64,000 nt of DNA. It comes from Ctenosaura bakeri. Taxonomy: Eukaryota; Chordata; Lepidosauria; Squamata; Iguanidae. The position numbers and the translations under genes are program-made. Below the pieces are notes generated by a model. It was not told the origin of the DNA. It did no database searches and was given only the letters and a program-made list of their open reading frames with translations. Below are positions 1-12,200 of this stretch, piece after piece. The DNA lies in contig CAOLHI010001827.1 in NCBI GenBank assembly GCA_948474755.1, positions 62,001 to 126,000 on the forward strand, in the 5' to 3' direction. The first letter of the stretch is position 1. The number at the start of each line of letters is the position of its first letter.

Positions 1-1814
1 AATATAAAATTGACTGCATGGGAGTGGTTTCTCAGTGAAGTGTTGCTAGGAGACAATGTCAGGAAAATATCACCAATTTGTGACTTTTTTTTTGCAATCA
101 GTGAATACACACACTCCATGATCATTCATCACAAGATGAATAGAGAATTCCTAGGAAACTTTAAGTGGATATAAATGTATATTTAAGCTTCCCATCCTCC
201 ATTCTTTATGACTTTAGATGATTAAATGCAGCTTGATGGAGTGGTTTTTAATAGCAGCAAGTTCAACCAATCTCCTAATCCATTTTCAAAAGCTTAAAAC
301 TTGCTGCTAACACAAGAGGTTACAGAAAGCAATTATTATTCCAGAAAACTTCTTGGCACATAGATTTAAATTCTGCTGGATATCTGTATCAGAGCTTGGA
401 ATTAATTCTGGAATCAAATGGATCTATTATGTTAGATGCCACGACGTCCGTCACATTCAGTAAAACAAGAACACCTGCTTGTTCAGGAGAAGAAATATTA
501 GAATTGTAGGAAATATGTCACATGACTCTGCTATTAGGCAGATTAATTCATGTGATTTCTCTGAGAAGACAGCAGGGCAGAGGAGAAGGAGAACTTTCTG
601 AGCCCAAGTCAGATAGTTGGACTTGAGGAGTAGACAAACAGCTAAGTTTGGGAAATAAGAAAATAGAAAAGAATGGAGGAAAGTCTTTGGAGGAAATGGC
701 AGTTGGGACAATGATGCACTTATTTAGCAGAAGACCAAAGTCCTCAAAATAGTCAAGGCCCTTTCGGAGTGTCCTTCATGGACCTGTAGGGAAGGAAAGT
801 ATTAGGTTTTTTGTTTTTTCTGGGATGCAGTTGCATTATGGTTCGGTCTAGTCATTTCACCTTCTTGTTGATTGTATTCTAAGCTGGTTTTCTATGGCGG
901 GTTGTGATATAATCTACATTTGTTATATAATATTTTGAGGGTACTTCCAGAAATGCCTTTTAGACCTTTTAAGCCAAAAGGCAGGTGCCTCCTCAATGGG
1001 TGGGTCTGAAATGAAAGTGTTTGGAGTTTTATTTGGGAGTAGGAATGAACTGCTTCAGTTATTTCTCCCTCACATTGATGGCATTCTAAGATTATTTCTA
1101 CTGTATATTATGAGCTGTGGTGAACCCTTTTGCAATTTTTTAGTGTATTATTCACATAGTGCACACTTTTGGATAATTAAGTAAAAAGTTTTGTTTAGAC
1201 CCATCTCCCATTTATTTGTTTCTTGGCTTCTCCCTTTGTTTCTCACTGCCACTTCACCTTCTTCTTTTTACTCACCATCTTTCCTCCTACTTCTTCACCA
1301 CTCCGTACAGTTAAGATAAGACTGGCGCCAAGAAGGGTGGGTTTGTTATACACCTGATGATTAAAACAATTGTGTTTGGGATCCCTGGCTCTGTACTGCA
1401 GGCAAAATCTTCACTAGTGATCTTTGTAGACCACAGTTGTTTGGCAGTTGGCAGGCAGAAAATATGCTGTGATTCAGCTATGCAGAAAAATATTCTACAT
1501 ATACTCAGACAGATCCACTCAAAAATTGTGATTTACTGACTAATCTTTGTGGTTATCTGCCTATTGCTGTCTTTAAACTGGATCAGTGTCTTTTAACCAA
1601 AAGAAATCCCTTCCTATTAACCTTTAACAAGCAGGGCATTTGAAGAGCGAATGAAGTAAGGGTGGAAAGAAAAGAAAGATACAGATGAATGAAAAGCAGG
1701 ATTGAAGAGGCTGCAAGATGAAATCTTATGCTTTGGGACAGACTTCCTCAATCTGGCAGCTCCCAGACATGTTGGATTCCCACCATAAACTGGCAACAAT
1801 GCTATTACAGGTTA
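1..1814. other. Unique AT-rich DNA, no gene recognised
   Basis: Open frames here are under 90 codons, rich in Leu/Phe/Ser, match no family I know and lack convincing splice sites. No transposon was recognised. It is treated as intergenic or intronic DNA. Confidence 0.5.
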
Positions 1815-1870
1815 ATAGTCCATGAAGATTGTCACATTTGAGGAAGACAACTTTAAAAGTGCATGCACAT

Positions 1871-1904
<34 letters not shown>

Positions 1905-1975
1905 CAGACCTGTTGAAGGAACTAGTAATAAAACATGCTACTCTAAGGCCAACAGTGACAATCTTCATGCTATTT
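1815..1975. repeat. Inverted repeat enclosing a (CA)16 microsatellite
   Basis: CATGAAGATTGTCAC at 1821-1835 recurs as its exact reverse complement at 1955-1969, and similarity continues about 5 bp outward with a small indel. The 119-bp interior contains (CA)16 at 1872-1903. It could be a very small foldback or MITE-like element. No family was recognised and no flanking duplication was confirmed. Confidence 0.5.
1872..1903. repeat. (CA)16 microsatellite
   Basis: Uninterrupted CA dinucleotide tract between the arms of the inverted repeat. Confidence 0.95.
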
Positions 1976-3053
1976 TCTCTAAGTCCCATGGCCTAGCCAA
2001 ACACTAAGAGCATAATCAACAGCAATGTATGGAATTAAACAGTTTCAGTTACTACTGTTTATTCTAGCAGATTAATTTTCCAACACTTAACATTACCAAA
2101 TTAATTTTCAAGCCTAACATTCAAGTTCTAATATAGTTCATACGTTCTTCAGCATTCTGTTATAAATTTCAATAAAAGCAAAATACTTTTCTTCTCAGCA
2201 AGGAATAAAACAGATAATGTTATCTCCAAGCTCTTGGGTATTTAAATCAGAAAGGACCACTGCTATCCCATTTCCCCCCATACAGACAAAAAGGCTTTAA
2301 GGTCTATACATATCCTTATACATTTAACAAAGACTTGGCAAGCCAAAGAATGCATTACCACAGGTATTCAAAATGAGTGCCATCCATTTAGTCTTTTAAC
2401 GATTTAGTGATGGGGTAGCTGCCAAAAAGACAATTTTGCCTTAGAATTGTCATAATTATTTCAGATTCAAACACACACTACAGCAGGGAATGACAAGAAA
2501 TTGATCTTCAGATGAAGAAATGGATTGCCGATCAGGACCCAGTATCACAGCAACCATCTTGAGCAGTACATAATGAGTGTGTGGTATTCTGCATTGTACA
2601 AGGTGGAGAGCGCGTAACATTTTTGTGAAGAATATTGCCTCAGGACCATCTAGCCAATAAAGACTTTCTCTTATCAATTTTTTTTCTCTTAGCTCTTCAA
2701 ATTGGCTCATGAAGTCAGTTGGATTTAGCACTTCAGCCAAGCAAGATATTATATTTCCTCTAAACTCCAATACAATGATTTGAAACACAACAAAGAATTT
2801 AAGTATATATGCCCAGATGGTATTTTCTAGCCATCAGGATTTTCATTGACTATATCCAGGCGCTATACTGAATACTTTACAGTAAGCTCCACTGGAGCAA
2901 TATCTTGTGCAAAAGCTTATTGACTATTTTTCCCCTGCTGATACAACATTTCTGAACTGAAAATGCTTTACAGACCTCATTGTGAGAGATTACATAATAC
3001 CCTTTTGAGCTTGTTCTCCATAATTCCCAGTCTGCCAAAAGAGATAATTTGGG
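1976..3053. other. Unique DNA with one unexplained 110-codon minus frame
   Basis: The minus frame at 2456-2788 has balanced composition, with segments such as FEELREKKLIRESLYWLDG and LRALHLVQCRIPHTHYVLL. I could not assign a family, and the splice-site context is weak. It is more likely chance or an old pseudogene than an exon. Nothing else was recognised. Confidence 0.35.
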
Positions 3054-3169
3054 ACTTGCTCAAAAGAAGAAAAGAAACGTTACTTTTTTGAACTATAGCT
3101 CCCAGAATTCCCTATCTAGCTCCCTATCTAGCAAGGACAGTGTTCATGCTGGATGGGAGATTCTCTGTC

Positions 3170-3224
<55 letters not shown>

Positions 3225-3410
3225 GTGGTGTGTGTGTGTGTTTTAAAGAACAAAGCACAGTGCCAACAGCTTTCAAGATCCTCTTTTTTGGAATAGGGTG
3301 CACAGAATCTCCCATATAGCAAGGCCAGTGTTCATGTTGACTAGAGGATTCTGGAATTTGGGAAAGTTGGCTTCTGGTTGTCTCAAAAAATGGCTGCCTG
3401 GGCCCCAAAT
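3054..3410. repeat. Degenerate palindromic MITE split by a microsatellite
   Basis: The left half contains AGCTCCCAGAATTCCC and a TAGCAAGGACAGTGTTCATG motif. The right half has TAGCAAGGCCAGTGTTCATG followed by GATTCTGGAATTTGGG. This resembles the common reptile MITEs built on 'CTCCCAGAATCCC...GGGATTCTGGGAG'. The compound microsatellite lies between the halves. The boundaries are approximate. Confidence 0.4.
3163..3241. repeat. Compound (CTGT)n(CT)n(TG)n microsatellite
   Basis: CTGT units run to about 3201, then CT units to about 3224, then TG units to 3241. It reads as long, meaningless Ser/Leu/Cys or Thr/Asp/Arg frames. Confidence 0.95.
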
Positions 3411-5717
3411 TCTAAGGGAGCAGTTTTGTCATACACAAGTTTAGGGGAAAAATGATGTCAGAAGGTACACCATGAGCATGAGCCTCAAGGTTTCCTGGAG
3501 AGCCAATGCTGCCCTGTCCTAAAGGTTGCCCACCACAGTTTAGGCTTAATACTGTAAACTGTAAAAACTACAATATGCATATAGGGTGGCATCTTGTTGT
3601 TGAATTATAATGAGGTAAGTTCGGTTCACGCCATTGAAACTCACATTTTTAGTTATTGTAGAAGTCAGAATTCTATTCCAAACATGAAATGATCAAAATC
3701 TTATAAGCTGTGCAGCCCTCCTCCCAACACCACCATTGCCATGTTATCAAAGAGGGGGTGATCAGCAGAGATTTTGAGTGCTTAAAATTCTGACATTGAA
3801 TCTTTATGTATTTAATGAATTTTGACCACATCAGAGCTAAATTAAAGTTACCACCTCCCCACCCACCCTGTATAATACAAATTTCTACAAGCAGAGAATA
3901 TCTATAGCTAATGAATCTGGACAGTGCAAATGAGGGGAAATTTCATTTCCTTCCAAAAAGAGAGAGGGAGAGAATTTAATAAAAATGTGCAAACTTCATA
4001 ATCAGGATGGAATGAATTGGAAGTCTTCCCCTTCCCCCACAAAGCAGCCAATTCTAATACCAAGATAATTTACCTATGTGTTTTTCCTGTCTGGAGCTGG
4101 GACACTGCAGCCACAGCAACAACATCATCTTATTTTTCTGAGAAAGACCTGTCAGTGGTACATGACCAAATCTAACATGGTATCACTTGTCCCTCTGGGA
4201 AGAAAAGTCCAATCCCATCTGAGAGAAAGAAATGGCAACTAACAGAGTACAACTGTGACATTGCCCTGAACTGATATAAAAAAGTCAGTATTTGTGAGCA
4301 TGGTTGTGGGGGAGGGGAGTCAAGGAAAATTTGAGAATTTTCTTGTTCATAATTCATAGCAAAAATTGTTTGATACTGAAGATTCAGCTTAGCCATAAAT
4401 TTTATATCACAGATGTATGGCTGAATTTATGTTGATACATATAACATTGCCAGTTATCCAAGCTGTTCCACTTAATGCTACTTTGCAAATTAGAAATTAT
4501 TGATTTGATATGTAGTCCTCCATAGCTACGATAGAAACAGCTTTCTGGGAAAAACGTTTGAATGCTTCTCCGTCTCTTTACTCCCATCCCCTGCACGCAC
4601 ACAATATAAACAACTGTAAAAAATGTGTACTTACTGCTATAAAATGATCATTTGTAAGTAAGAACCAAGATAAAATCTAGAGATGTTGGGAAGATATTAC
4701 ACCTACAGTGAAGGAAAATTCTGAGTGTCAGAATGCTCTAAGAAAAACTTCTGATCTATAGAGAGATAATGCATGACTGGAGGAAGTAAGAAGTTTCTCA
4801 AGAGAACAATGATCATCACAGATGACTTATTTTACCTAATGACAGGAAACATTTATGATGCCTATCTGAAATTAATCCTTTGATACAGAGAGACAGAGGG
4901 AGACGGAATTAGTTCATAACCTTTAAAGCAGGCTTTTAGATTTTATACATCTCCCAGGAGGCCCATGACTTTCAGTCAAACCAGGAGACTGCTTCCATCT
5001 TTATCTCATGACTTTCTTCAGAGATTTTTGATTAATTTTCCCCAAGTGATGAAGGAGAGTCTTTGTTGCTTAAATATCTCTAGAACTGAATGTTAAAAAA
5101 CCTTTAAATAACAGCTGAGCAATCACATTTTCATGTGAGGATATTAACATTTCTGTCATACTCAAGTGAAGATTTTAAAAATATGACTCACAACTTGGGT
5201 TTTTCTGGGGTTTGGGGAATGTGTGTGCAAGCTCAAATCCCTCACTTATGCAAATTAAGTAGCAAAAATGAAATCAAAAAAGTAAAACATATAAACCAGA
5301 ATATTAAAGGGAAAGGGCCACTTTTGGTATTTAAGACCATACAGTACCTCATCTTTTAGGTTTTGGCAGCAGTTACAGTAGACAAGCCAATACTATTTGG
5401 ATAACTTAACAAAGAAGTTCATAAAAAAGCAACAATCTATACTGGAAGGAACAAGAAGGTTAGATGGGGTGATTACAATGGCCTCACATAAGTCTGAGAG
5501 GTAGAAAAGGAAGATCTTCCCAACTCTTCCAATTTGATCTTAAGCTGTAGGATCAAATCTAAGCTAGACCAATTGTTGATCTATTAGCTTATTTGATAAA
5601 TACTCAATTTTTCTGAGAGAATGGAGCTCAATATCATGTGCCATTGGCTCATTTCTTGTTTCCCATCTCGCAACTTCTGTTGTAAGAATATTTAGTAGAC
5701 AAAAGAAACAAAATGAT
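3411..5717. other. Unique DNA, nothing recognised
   Basis: AT-rich sequence without recognisable repeats or coding signal. Open frames are all below 75 codons. Confidence 0.5.
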
Positions 5718-5950
5718 TACAGTGGCCCCTCCACTTTTGTGAGGGTTCAGGGTGCAGAACCCTCATGAAAGTGGTAAAACCACAAATAACTCCTCCCCCA
5801 TGATCCCTCTCCCATTCCCTTGCCTTTTGCATGTGCTTGGCAAAATGCAAGGGAATGGGAGGAGGAGGAGAATGAGGGGAGGCATGCAGGCACCTCATGA
5901 ATAATCAAATTCACAAAGGTCAAACCTGCAAATATGGAGGGAGGACTGTA
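5718..5950. mobile_element. Tc1/mariner-like MITE
   Basis: The left end TACAGTGGCCCCTCCACTT and the reverse complement of the right end, TACAGTCCTCCCTCCATAT, form imperfect terminal inverted repeats. They are bounded by TA at 5718-5719 and 5949-5950, the expected target duplication for this superfamily. The interior is GC-richer than the flanks and contains a second palindrome around AATGCAAGGGAATGGG. It has no transposase frame, so it is non-autonomous. Confidence 0.7.
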
Positions 5951-6365
5951 CACAAATTTCATAGCACATATAATTTGGTCCTAAAGCTTGCTTGCAAATA
6001 ACCAAAAGGGGACAGCTGATTCTTCTTTAGAGACCCAAAATCCCATGTGGACAAGTAGAGTAATAGTTTTTTCACTTGATTTATTTTCATACCTGCCTTA
6101 GAGTTAGTAGGTTAGAGTTACCTGAACACACTATAATCCAGTGTGATTCTAGTAATCTTCCTTCCATTTATCCATTTATTGTTATTATTCATCTCCCTCA
6201 TTTCCAGTACTTTAAAAAAAAGACTCAAAAGTTAATTTAAAAAAACCATATAGTTACAATTATATATGTATTCAACTATTAAAGCATTTTCTTCTTTTTT
6301 CCTAATGTTTTATAGAATATAAATATGTGAGGTGGTATCCTGAAACTAAACATGTGAGGTGGTAT
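5951..6365. other. Unique DNA with a 16-bp direct duplication
   Basis: ATGTGAGGTGGTATCC occurs at 6325-6340 and again at 6352-6367 just before the SINE. Nothing else was recognised. Confidence 0.5.
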
Positions 6366-6378
6366 CCCCAAACATAGA

Positions 6379-6577
6379 GAGCCAGTGTAGTGTAGTGGTT
6401 TGAGCTTTGAACTATGATGCTGGAGTCCAGGGTTCAATTCCACACTCAGCCATGGAAAACCACTGGGTGAACTTGGGCACATTACCTACTCTCAGGCCCC
6501 AGAAAATCTCATGATAGATTCACTTTAGGGTCAACATAGTTAGGAAATAACTTGAAGGCACACAGCAACAACAACAA
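6379..6577 (+). mobile_element. tRNA-derived SINE, full length
   Basis: The 5' part has an RNA polymerase III type A-box-like stretch (TAGTGGTTTGAG) and a B box (GGTTCAATTCC near 6431). The body has CCATGG...CACTGGGTGA...CTTGGGCAC, and the tail is CTTGAAGGCACACAGCAACAACAACAA. It is flanked by a near-perfect duplication, CCCCAAACATA at 6366-6376 and CCCAAAACATA after the tail, consistent with LINE-driven retrotransposition. The same family recurs at least nine times in this window on both strands. Confidence 0.85.
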
Positions 6578-7095
6578 TCCCAAAACATAAGATATGTGCC
6601 AAGGAGAATGCCATACCGACAACTGAAAACTTTGGCTGCAATTTTGCTGCAGTTGCTGCTACTATAACAGCAGCTATCTCTTTGAGAAATGCTGCAGCAT
6701 AAACTTTAAGCATCAGATGTATGCATCCATACACCACATTCATATCTTTTGAGCACATGCCCCTCATAATGCCTTTTCATATGTTTTTCTTTCATGTATT
6801 ATACTAGTGTATATACTCAGCATTGCCAGGGATTTTATTTTCTCATAGGTAATACTTGTTAGAAATACCTTAGGGATTACCTTTCCTTACCTAAGGAATT
6901 AGATGCAGTTGAAATACACAGATTTAAGCTACTGTGTCTCTAATTCCCCAAACTATCTTGTCCAGTAACTTTTCCCCATATTCCCCAATCCAATCTGTAT
7001 TCAGAGCTATTAACATACAGAGGTTTAGTTTCTGAGGGAATACACTGACTGTCCTCCTCCTTCTTGCTGCTAGGCCTCATCTCCATAGCAACCAG
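6578..7095. other. Unique DNA, nothing recognised
   Basis: No repeats or coding signal seen. Confidence 0.45.
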
Positions 7096-7178
7096 TCAAG
7101 CCCAAGAGCTTTCTGGCTGAGAATTCTAAAGGCCCTTCCCTAAACTGCAAACTCCAGGATTCCATAGGATCTTCACAG
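7096..7178. mobile_element. Fragment of a TIR element (GGCC family body)
   Basis: The stretch CAAGAGCTTTCTGGCTGAGAATTC...CTTCCCTAAACTGCAAACTCCAGGATTCCATAGGAT matches the interior of the elements at 27238 and 39386. Both termini are missing. Confidence 0.55.
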
Positions 7179-9057
7179 GCAGCCAATTATATGAGGTCTT
7201 CTTGCTTAACACAGACAAACTCACAAACTTTGACTTTTATATATTAAATTTATGGAGGTCCACTACCACCTTTCTGCCAAAAAAAAAAAAAAAATCTCTT
7301 TGTTGACCTTCTCTAAATCTCTATTTGTTTGTTCTCCAGACCTATGGAATATACAAGTTGTGTTTCCCCAAAATGTCCAACCGCAATTAAAGTACCTCCA
7401 CATGACAATGGGGAATTGATTATCTCAAATTAGGAGGCCTCTGAGAGGGGGGTAACCTAACGAGATCTTCCACCAATGTTTATGGGATCCTAGCAGGAAA
7501 GGATCAGCCAAAGATTCCAAAATAATCTAAAATGTGTTTCATTGAAAAAGGTTCAATCATGCACTCAAAAGATCCAAAGACTTACACACTCACATAAGAC
7601 CTATCCGAAAGATAAAGGGATGAAAGTTGTTGATAGTGGACTTTTAACAATAATTACCAATCCAGAAAGCAGCTAATAAAACAGTGATGTGGCTTAGACC
7701 TGCGCCTAAGGACAGTACTCATTCAAGAATCAGTATGGCATTCAGCAAGCAAGATACTGCATCAAACTGCTCAAAACTGAAGATTTTTATACCGAAAATC
7801 TGCCTAGAGGGCATGGGTGTGAATGGCTTTCTGGCTGAGCAAACAATGGGGTCTGAATGGAGTTATTGGTCTTAGTGTTAGGCAACAAAGAGTTAATGAC
7901 TGTTGTAATAGCTCTGTAATGGTGGATGGGTAAGGGAATAATGCAGGGAAACATCCAGGTGTAAGGAAGAAGGGCTGAAACAATCAGTGTTTTGGTGTGA
8001 ATTTCCCTTTATTATTGTGGTCTCAGGGACATCACAGTCTCAGCTTAATCCTATTATCTCTGGAGCCACGTGGTGATTAGCCTCACAATGACCTTAGAGG
8101 CAATCTTATGACTTACTTTGCAGCACTTGTGTTCAGCCAGTAATTTTCCTCTGCCCAGCCTGGCCTTACAGTCACTTGGGATCCATTTCATATTGCTGTT
8201 AATTAATGTATTTTGCCAATTAAACTATATCAAATCTGGGGGTTGTGCAGGTTGATAAGAGTTGTATCAGGTCCAGCCTTGCCATTGAACAGAGTAAGGT
8301 ACTCACATCAGGTGGCAGATTTTGGGTATCACAAAAGGGCAGCCAATTGTTGTTTAATTATCGGTTATTTTAACTGATAATTTGGCTTGCTTGGGATACT
8401 ATGCAAACTAACTTGGGTGGGCAGAGCTACAGTTTGTTGCTCCATGCCAGTCAATGAATTTTTTTTGAGGGTTTTTTGGCCCAGCTCTGAGATAAATATG
8501 TAGCTATGCTCTCTACAAACAATCAGTGATGGGGAAAAGTAAAAGTCTCTGATTTCCTGTAATTTCTATTCAGATGAATGTATAGAACCTGCGAATTATG
8601 ACAGCAGGCATGATGCCAGTTGATGCACACACATATTCATCGAGACAACAAACAATTTGCTCTGAAAAGAAATGTCTTCCTTAGCAATTCCCAGAAGAAA
8701 TTAGAAGGCCATGCTGGTGAATCAAGGATTGAACTTTATTGAAAGAAATGCAGTTCTGTCCCACACCTTTACAGACCAGAATCGAAACAGAATGGAGGCC
8801 CTGTGCTTAGCACTTGAACATTCCAATATAGTTTCCTAAAAGTTGTCAGATCACATACATTGCTCGTGTTTTGTGGTAACTTTCTATTCACGTAACATTT
8901 CCAGCAGATGTCTAGTTGTCTTTCCAAGCCAGGCATCTAAATCGCCCTTCTACAGATTACAGAAAGCCCTTAACACTTGTGTGTCAGAGAGGAATTGAAT
9001 ATGCTAGGTGCAATCTTCACTGTGTCAGCTTGTTTTTCTAGAGGAAAGTCTCTTAAA
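7179..9057. other. Unique DNA, nothing recognised
   Basis: Contains a 15-A homopolymer near 7280. Otherwise no repeat, RNA gene or coding signal was recognised. Confidence 0.45.
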
Positions 9058-9283
9058 CTAGGGGTTCTACCACACTCAAGTTACAGCGGTATTATTCCAT
9101 TTTAACTGTCATGGCAACATTCCTTGGAATTCTGGGGTTTGTAGTTTAGTGAGGCCCAAGAGCTCTCTGGCTAAGAATTCTAAGTGCCCCTCCCTAAGCT
9201 GCAAACCCCAGCATTCTATATGTCAGTGCCTTAGCAATTAAAGTGGAATAATAGCACCATAACAATGTAGTGTGATGGGGCTA
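9058..9283. mobile_element. Palindromic MITE, relative of the GGCC-terminal family
   Basis: The ends are long imperfect inverted repeats of about 55 bp. The left reads CACAC...GCGGTATTATTCCATTTTAA, and the right reversed reads CACAC...GTGCTATTATTCCACTTTAA. The middle is GGGTTTGTAGTTTAGTGAGG paired with CTAAGCTGCAAACCCC. The interior matches the elements at 27238 and 39386, but the outer 15 bp differ. There is no coding capacity. Confidence 0.7.
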
Positions 9284-12200
9284 TAAAACACACACTTCTA
9301 GAGATGTAAGCATCTTTCTAACTTAGCCCAATTAAAGTTATATTAGCGTGTAGTCCAAGCAAAGACATATTAGCCTTCCCTGGCAAGTCTCATGTCCATA
9401 TTGCTGTTCAGCCTCTGAATATAAGCTCAGAGGGGGAAAAACAGCATTTAACTGACCAATCTTCATTTAGGGGAAAAACATCATTTCTCAAAACAATGTA
9501 GAAAATTGTGTGGAGAACCCCACTAGGGTTCTTCTGTTTGAAAGTTGAGCTGTCCAAATCCATCTCTCAGGGAATTTTTTGAAAGCACTGAAAATCAGTG
9601 TGTGAAGAAACCACTTTTCCCAGTTGCATTTCATTATTATGAACCATCCTTTTTCCCAAAGTGTTCACAACTGTAACTTTCTGCTGTAATAATTTATTGT
9701 CTTGCTTGCTTCTAACAACTGTCTGCAGTGCCTAGATAATTAGGACTCAGAATGCTAGCCTAACTAAGCTATCTAGAGGGAAAATGCGTTGTTATCATAG
9801 CACACTTCCCAAGATGGTGCAGATAGGAAGGAAGAGACGACATTCATGGTTGATTTATTCTGTGCACTGCATATCTGTTATTTCAAGCAACCATTCCAAT
9901 TTAATAAATTAGGGTTCTGTTTCTGCTTTATCTCTCATTCAGCCTTGGTTAGTAAGAAACACAGGAATGTATTTTGGAGATGTAATACAACTAAAGAAAC
10001 TGTTAGCACATGTCTGGCATTACAATTTAATATTATTTTACCCAGTATCCAGGCCTTTACTTACCCCATTACCAGAACACCATATGGGACTTAAGCTTAT
10101 TTGTATATGCCAAATTGGTTACAGATTTTAAAATAAATAAATGAGAAATAATCAGAATGAAAATGAAACAATAAGAAAGCCTATGCATTTCATTTCTATA
10201 AATATGGTCAGCTCAACCTTCATGATAGCATCTCTGCCAGATTTATTAAACAACAATTCCCATCATCCCCAACTAGCATGGCCAATTGTCCCCAAAATCT
10301 TAAATTTTACAAGGCGTCTCCAAAGATCTCCTGTCACATAAATTCACTCTCATTGTGTGAAGGCTCAAGAGAAGCCACATGATTTTAGAGTGAGAGTCTA
10401 AACTCATGACCCTGCTGTGTTCATGTTGCTTCTCTTCTCTAGGAATAGCTATACAGGACTATGGACTTCACACACTCTCTTTAAAACAGGCCCATCTCAT
10501 GATAGATAATGGTAATTCCAGAGGAAGGCCCAGACTCTTTTACCGATGGCTGTTGCTCTTTGGTTCTTATTGTGAAACACTTTTTGATGAATGATAATTA
10601 TAATTATATATAAGTTTTCAAGTGGAAAATGTAGCTACTGAGTTTGTTGGGCAACATTTCCACACTTTATTATCTAATGCACTTCCAGCTGTTAGATTTC
10701 TAATAGCAATCCAAGCTTACATGTTTCCACTGTGCACAACCTTATTGACGGCAAATCTTTGACCAAACACGTTGTACCCTGAGACCTCCTGCAGTAGCAG
10801 TTCTGTTCTCTGCTTAGCAATTCACTGATTATCTTAAATCCAGTCAAAAAAGAACATTCCTTGTTTGTTCTTAAGCTTGGTGTAGATGTATACCAAAAAG
10901 CAAACTGTTCAGCTGATGACATTTGAGAGAGAACTTCTTCAGGGAAATGGACACACGTGGAGGGCCTTTTTTTTTAATGCTTCTTAGAGACTTGCCCTGA
11001 AAATTTTTCTGCCTCTTCCATTTTGATCAAACCTTCCAAGGCATTTCTGCCTCCTGCCCTTTATTTCTGGCTGTTACCCCAGCTGCTACTGTGTTGTGGA
11101 AATTCAGCCATAAGTTAGCAGTAGTAAAGCAAAATGCAATTTCTCTAGAACACAAGGCTCATAGGATATGTGTGCTGTATTTTAAAGCAAAATCTCATTT
11201 CCAGAATCTGGGACTCAGCTTTAAAGGAAGGTGCATGCTTCCTACAAGTCTTGTTTTCATAGGAACCTGCATTTCATATTGTTGCTGGCAATAAGATACC
11301 ATCAGGATGAGACCCACCCCCAGCAGATGTGGGGGCGGATTTGACTCCATTTGCATGGCCTGACATAAATGGCAGAGAGCACACTGGTTGGTGTCAGAGA
11401 TATCAAGACAGCTGTTTGGTAGCTAGAGCTGTTTTAATGGGTTACATTTACCATCACAAAGGACACCTATGATCCACTGAAAAAAATAACAAATCCTTGA
11501 ATGCTGAAATAGACTTTTCTGTAAGGATGCTGGCACCATTGCTCTTACGCTACTTGTGATTTTTATTTTATTTTATTTTATTTTATTTTATTACTCTGCA
11601 ACGGACCTGAATGAACTTGCTTTAAGTACTGACTTTAACATAAGTTCATGCACAAAAACAGACCTACCACAGAGATTTTTTTTTTCCCCAAGTCCTTTAT
11701 GCCTTAGCAGCTCTGGCTGTTCCCATTTTGCTCACATATATAGGACTCTGATCATTAATATTAACAGAGACATTAGTGAGGAAAGAGAGTGGAAGTTGAA
11801 GTCCTATTCAGTGAAGAGTGACAGAACAGTAGTGCTTGTAATATGAGTGTTGCTAAATCTGAGCCTTTAATTTGAACAAATTATGCATGCAAACTCTAGA
11901 GTACGAAGCCTTTATGTCGGGCAGGAGTTAAAAAAATCCTTAGGAAAAGAGTGCAGGGAGGGTGAAGGAAGAAAAATAAAGTGTCCTCATGGAAAACCAT
12001 GTGAAAGTCTACTTGTTTCAGGCCATCAGGGTGACCTCTGATGGCTTATCTAGAAAACTTTTCCAAATCTGGCTGCGTAGGCAAAGTGACACAGGGCCCA
12101 GCTTCAATGAGTCTTACTTCTAAGCCTTAGACAGCAGCACCACTGCTCTCTAGTTAAGAATTGCTGAGTTTGGGAACCAAAGCATGACTTTACATAAGTT

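Noticed and set aside
10692..10915. Minus frame with an acceptor-like CAG as a last exon
   Set aside because: The frame compatible with the candidate exon at 15235 stops after 13 codons, and the other frame has no support.
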